From assembly GCA_021780395.1 (NCBI GenBank), contig JAJXYU010000343.1:1-10117 (forward strand): a stretch of DNA of 10,117 nt, given 5' to 3'. The notes below the pieces were generated by a model. That model was not told the DNA's origin. It made no database searches and saw only the letters and a program-made list of their open reading frames with translations. A program made the translations under genes and the position numbers. Every line of letters starts with the position of its first letter. Within the stretch, counting starts at the first letter, position 1. This document shows positions 6,815-10,117 of this stretch, piece by piece. The DNA comes from Pseudomonadota bacterium (GTDB lineage: Bacteria > Pseudomonadota > Gammaproteobacteria > Steroidobacterales > Steroidobacteraceae).

Positions 6815-7998
6815 AGTCCGAGCACCATCCGCGCGGGATCTTCGAGACATTGCTTCACGATCACGAGGAACTGCACCGCCTCGCGACCGTCGATCAGGCG
6901 GTGATCGTAGGTCAGCGCGACGTACATCATCGGACGCACGACGATCGCGCCATCGACGACGACGGCGCGATCCTGGACCTTGTGCATCCCGAGGATCGCG
7001 CTCTGCGGGGCGTTCACGATCGGCGTCGACAGGAGCGAACCGAACACGCCGCCGTTGGTGATCGTGAAAGTGCCGCCGGTCAGCTCCTCGATCGTGATGG
7101 CGCCGGCGCGCGCGCGGGTCGCATAGGTCGCGACCGCCTTCTCGATGTCGGCGAAGCTCATCGCATCGGCGTCGCGCAGCACCGGCACGATCAAGCCGCG
7201 ATCGGTCGAGACCGCGACGCCGATGTCGAAGTAGTCGTGGTACACGATGTCGCCGCCGTCGATCGACGCGTTCACCGCCGGGAACTGCTTCAGCGCCTCG
7301 AGACAGGCCTTCGTGAAGAAGGACATGAAGCCGAGCTTGACCCCGTGGCGCTTCTCGAAATCATTCTTGTACCGCGCGCGCAGCGCGTTGAGCGCCTGCA
7401 GGTCCACCTCGTTGAACGTGGTCAGCAGGGCCTGGGTCGACTGCGCCTCGACCATGCGCGCGGCGATCCGCGCGCGCAGCCGCGTCATCGGCACGCGTTG
7501 GTCGGTGCGGCCGGCCCGCGACGCGACCGGCGCGGATGCCGCGGCCGGGACCGTCGCAACCGCCGGCGCGGCCATTGCGGCCGTCGCGGCGGGGGCCGCC
7601 GGCGGGGTCGGCTCCTTCGCGGCCAGATGGCTCACGACGTCGGCCTTCGAGACCCGCCCGCCGCGGCCGCTGCCCGCGATCGAGCCCGGATCGACCTGGT
7701 GTTCCTCGACCACGCGCTTCGCCGCGGGACTCAGCTTCGGCGCCGCGACCGCGGCCGCCGCGCCAGGCTCGATGATCGCGAGCACCTGACCCGCGGTCAC
7801 GGTCGTGCCGTCCGCGATCCGGATCTCGGTCAAGGTGCCCGCGGCCGGGGCCGGCACCTCGAGCACGACCTTGTCGGTCTCGAGATCCACGAGATTCTCG
7901 TCGCGTGCGACGGCATCGCCCGGCTTCTTGCGCCAGGCGACCAAGGTGGCGTCGGCCACCGACTCCGGCAGCTTCGGAACGCGGACTTCGATTGTCAT
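6811..7998 (-). CDS. sucB: Dihydrolipoyl succinyltransferase, E2 of the 2-oxoglutarate dehydrogenase complex
   Basis: Core of the 2-oxoglutarate dehydrogenase complex (EC 2.3.1.61): its swinging lipoyl arm carries the succinyl group from E1 to CoA. The 395 residues are typical of an E2 with a single lipoyl domain. Domains: lipoyl domain (about 1-78) with Lys43 in DLETDKVVLEV as the lipoylation site; peripheral-subunit-binding domain (about 88-125) with SPAAKRVVEEH and GSGRGGRVSKADV; an Ala/Pro-rich flexible linker (about 128-165); and the catalytic domain with ALTYDHRLIDGREAVQFL, where His366 and Asp370 are catalytic. The substrate is judged from the sucA neighbour and from PESVADATLVAW, typical of succinyltransferases rather than pyruvate E2s. 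The ATG at 7996-7998 overlaps the sucA stop as ATGA and has AGGA (8006-8009) seven bases upstream. Confidence 0.97.
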   Translation of the reverse strand: MTIEVRVPKLPESVADATLVAWRKKPGDAVARDENLVDLETDKVVLEVPAPAAGTLTEIRIADGTTVTAGQVLAIIEPGAAAAVAAPKLSPAAKRVVEEHQVDPGSIAGSGRGGRVSKADVVSHLAAKEPTPPAAPAATAAMAAPAVATVPAAASAPVASRAGRTDQRVPMTRLRARIAARMVEAQSTQALLTTFNEVDLQALNALRARYKNDFEKRHGVKLGFMSFFTKACLEALKQFPAVNASIDGGDIVYHDYFDIGVAVSTDRGLIVPVLRDADAMSFADIEKAVATYATRARAGAITIEELTGGTFTITNGGVFGSLLSTPIVNAPQSAILGMHKVQDRAVVVDGAIVVRPMMYVALTYDHRLIDGREAVQFLVIVKQCLEDPARMVLGL

Positions 7999-10117
7999 GA
8001 ACCCGTCCTGGTTTTCGCGGATTTGGTGGCCTTCGTCGCGAGACGCATCGTGTGCGCGGTCTCCTCGGGCGGCACGCCCTGGAGCGCGGCCGTGACGAGA
8101 CCCTTTTGTTGCTGCTCATGCAGCGCCGCGATCCCCGTCGCCGGCGCCGCGGCGCCGGCGCGGCCCGCGTAGAGGAGTTCGTGCTTCGGCCCGAGGCTCG
8201 ATTGCAGGCGGTGGCGAATCTGGTACCACGCGCCCTGGTTCTGCGGCTCCTCCTGGCACCAGACGACCTCGCGCGCGTTCGCGTACCGGCGCAGGATCGC
8301 CTCGTACTCCTCCGACGGGAACGGATAGAGCTGCTCGATCCGCACCAGCGCGACGTGGCCGAGTTGCGCCTCGCGTCGCGCCTTCAGCAGGTCGAAGTAC
8401 ACCTTGCCGCTGCAGAGCACGATCCGCGTGACCGCGCTCGCCTTGATCTCGTCGACCTCGTCGATCAGGTTGCGATAGCCGCCGCGCGCGAGGTCCTCGA
8501 GCCGCGACACCGACAACGGGTGGCGCAGCAGGCTCTTCGGCGTCATCACGATCAGGGGCTTGCGCAGCGCCCGCACCATCTGCCGGCGCAGCAGGTGGAA
8601 GAACTGCGCGGGCGTCGACGGCACGCACACCTGCATGTTGTACTCGGCGCACAGCTGCAGGAAGCGCTCGAGCCGCGCCGAGGAGTGCTCCGGGCCCTGG
8701 CCTTCGTAGCCATGGGGCAGGAACAGCGTCAGCCCGGACAGCCGTCCCCACTTCGCCTCGCCCGAACTGATGAACTGGTCGATCACGACCTGGGCGCCGT
8801 TCACGAAGTCGCCGAACTGCGCTTCCCAGATCGTCAGGCAATGCGGCTCGGTCGTCGAGTAGCCGTACTCGAAACCCAGCACCGCCTCCTCGGACAGCAC
8901 CGAGTCGGTGACGGTGAACTTCGGCTGGGCCGGCGCGATGTGATCGAGCGGTCGATAGGGCCGGCCGGTCGCCTGGTCGTAGAGCACCGCATGACGATGG
9001 AAGAACGTGCCCCGGCCGCTGTCCTGACCGGTCAGGCGAATCGGGTAGCCGTCCTGCAGCAGGCTCGCATAGGCGAGCGTCTCGGCGCAGCCCCAGTCGA
9101 GGTCGGTCCCGCCCGCGACCATCTTCTCGCGCGCCTGCATGATCGCGCGCACCCGCGGGTGCAGGCGCCACTCCGCCGGAACGCTCGTGATCGCCTGGCC
9201 GAGCGCGCGCAGCCGCGGCAGATCGACCCCGCTGTCGACCGGTTCCGCCCAGTCCGCGCCGAGGTACTGGCTCCAGTCGACCGTGTAGGGGTTGCCGACC
9301 AGGCCGATCGCCGCCCGCGCCTGCGGGGTGCCCTGATCGAGACCGGCGCGGTACTGGTCGACCATCGCGACCGCGTCGGCCTCGGTCAGCGTGCCGTCGG
9401 CGACGAGCCTCGCCGCGTACGCCTCGCGCGCGGTCGGCTTCGCGCGGATCGCCTGGTACATCAGCGGCTGCGTCGCCGACGGTTCGTCGGCCTCATTGTG
9501 GCCGAGCCGGCGGTAGCACACGAGGTCGATCACCACGTCCTTGCGGAACTTCATCCGATATTCCAGCGCAAAGCGCGCGACGAAGCACACCGCCTCGGGG
9601 TCGTCCGCATTGACGTGGAATATCGGCGCCTCGATCATCTTCGCGACGTCCGAGCAGTACTGGGTCGAGCGGGCATCGCTCGCCTCGCTGGTCGTGAAGC
9701 CGATCTGGTTGTTCACGATGACATGCACCGTGCCGCCGGTGCAGAAGCCGCGCGCCTGCGACAGCTGCAGCGTCTCCATCACGACCCCCTGGCCCGCGAA
9801 CGCGGCGTCGCCATGGATCAGCAACGGCAGCACGCGCGCGCCGCGCGCATCGCCGCGCCGTTCCTGCCGCGCCCGCGCGGAGCCCTCGACGACCGCGTCG
9901 ACGATCTCGAGGTGCGAAGGGTTGAACGCGAGCGCGACGTGCACGTTCCCGGCCGGCGTGCGCAGGTCGGCGGAGAAGCCCTTGTGGTACTTCACGTCGC
10001 CCGATCCGCGCAGGCGGATCGGGTCGTACTGTCCCTCGAATTCCGAGAACAGATCCTTCGGCGCCTTGCCGAGCAGGTTGACCAGCACGTTCAGGCGGCC
10101 GCGATGCGCCATCCCGA
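7995..10117 (-). CDS. sucA: 2-oxoglutarate dehydrogenase E1 (5' end outside window)
   Basis: Thiamine diphosphate-dependent E1 (EC 1.2.4.2), which decarboxylates 2-oxoglutarate and succinylates the lipoyl group of SucB. The 706 C-terminal residues are present; by comparison with E. coli SucA (933) about 250 N-terminal residues lie beyond the right edge. Counting from the Met at 10110-10112, which is internal and not the start: MAHRGRLNVL (1-10) and GDVKYHKGFS hold active-site histidines (3 and 43); the thiamine diphosphate motif runs from HGDAAFAGQG (about 100-109) to VNNQIGFT (133-140); then comes the pyrimidine-binding domain with RLTGQDSGRGTFFHRHAVLY, SVLSEEAVLGFEYGYS and PHGYEGQGPEHSSARLERFL. 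The C-terminus runs about 25 residues past the E. coli end, with a Lys/Arg/Thr-rich tail. It overlaps sucB by four bases, so E1, E2 and E3 are probably made from one transcript. Any promoter is outside the window. Confidence 0.97.
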   Translation of the reverse strand, partial: GMAHRGRLNVLVNLLGKAPKDLFSEFEGQYDPIRLRGSGDVKYHKGFSADLRTPAGNVHVALAFNPSHLEIVDAVVEGSARARQERRGDARGARVLPLLIHGDAAFAGQGVVMETLQLSQARGFCTGGTVHVIVNNQIGFTTSEASDARSTQYCSDVAKMIEAPIFHVNADDPEAVCFVARFALEYRMKFRKDVVIDLVCYRRLGHNEADEPSATQPLMYQAIRAKPTAREAYAARLVADGTLTEADAVAMVDQYRAGLDQGTPQARAAIGLVGNPYTVDWSQYLGADWAEPVDSGVDLPRLRALGQAITSVPAEWRLHPRVRAIMQAREKMVAGGTDLDWGCAETLAYASLLQDGYPIRLTGQDSGRGTFFHRHAVLYDQATGRPYRPLDHIAPAQPKFTVTDSVLSEEAVLGFEYGYSTTEPHCLTIWEAQFGDFVNGAQVVIDQFISSGEAKWGRLSGLTLFLPHGYEGQGPEHSSARLERFLQLCAEYNMQVCVPSTPAQFFHLLRRQMVRALRKPLIVMTPKSLLRHPLSVSRLEDLARGGYRNLIDEVDEIKASAVTRIVLCSGKVYFDLLKARREAQLGHVALVRIEQLYPFPSEEYEAILRRYANAREVVWCQEEPQNQGAWYQIRHRLQSSLGPKHELLYAGRAGAAAPATGIAALHEQQQKGLVTAALQGVPPEETAHTMRLATKATKSAKTRTGS

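Noticed and set aside
6815..6850. Upstream ATG of lpd at 6848-6850
   Set aside because: It adds 12 Arg-rich residues encoded inside sucB; the ATGA overlap start gives the usual flavoprotein N-terminus just ahead of the FAD motif.
5438..6904. Plus-strand 488-codon open frame opposite lpd
   Set aside because: Shadow of lpd, which has every catalytic motif; the antisense translation is low-complexity and matches no family I recognise.
6850..8172. Plus-strand 440-codon open frame opposite sucB
   Set aside because: Shadow of sucB; Arg/Asp/His-rich and without domain signatures.
8116..9171. Second minus-strand frame of 351 codons inside sucA
   Set aside because: It overlaps sucA on the same strand in another frame; the sucA frame is continuous and conserved throughout, so there is no frameshift.

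Overview
The window looks like chromosomal core DNA of a GC-rich proteobacterium (roughly 70% GC by eye), most likely a gammaproteobacterium or a close relative. Three things point there. The run ruvC-ruvA-ruvB-ybgC-tolQ is the junction of the Holliday-junction resolution genes and the Tol-Pal operon known from gammaproteobacteria. The (p)ppGpp synthetase is a RelA-type monofunctional enzyme, with an acidic EFDD motif and no HD hydrolase residues, and the RelA/SpoT split is typical of beta- and gammaproteobacteria. The genes sucA-sucB-lpd form one 2-oxoglutarate dehydrogenase unit. I cannot name a genus from the sequence alone.

Layout from left to right: positions 1-3186 hold a leftward (minus-strand) block transcribed ruvC > ruvA > ruvB > ybgC > tolQ, with tolQ running off the left edge. 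A 57-base divergent spacer (3187-3243) follows, carrying a 13-bp palindrome that can be read as a -10 hexamer on both strands. Positions 3244-5370 hold relA on the plus strand. Only 16 bases separate its stop from the stop of the next leftward block (5387-10117), transcribed sucA > sucB > lpd, with sucA running in from the right edge.

The minus-strand genes are tightly packed. Four junctions are ATGA stop/start overlaps (ruvC/ruvA, ruvB/ybgC, sucA/sucB, sucB/lpd), ybgC/tolQ overlaps by 8 bases with a GTG start, and ruvA/ruvB is separated by 25 bases. This implies two operons with translational coupling. RuvA, RuvB and RuvC branch-migrate and cut Holliday junctions. YbgC (a thioesterase) and TolQ (proton-channel subunit) belong to the envelope Tol-Pal system. 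SucA, SucB and Lpd are E1, E2 and E3 of 2-oxoglutarate dehydrogenase in the TCA cycle. RelA makes the stringent-response alarmone when ribosomes stall on uncharged tRNA.

I found no mobile elements, CRISPR arrays, rRNA or tRNA genes, phage genes or broken genes, and no gene-free stretch longer than 57 bases. The window reads as ordinary housekeeping DNA. The points most worth a second look are the symmetric promoter-like element between ruvC and relA, the uncertain starts of those two genes, and the placement of relA beside the ruv operon. No convincing undescribed system was seen.
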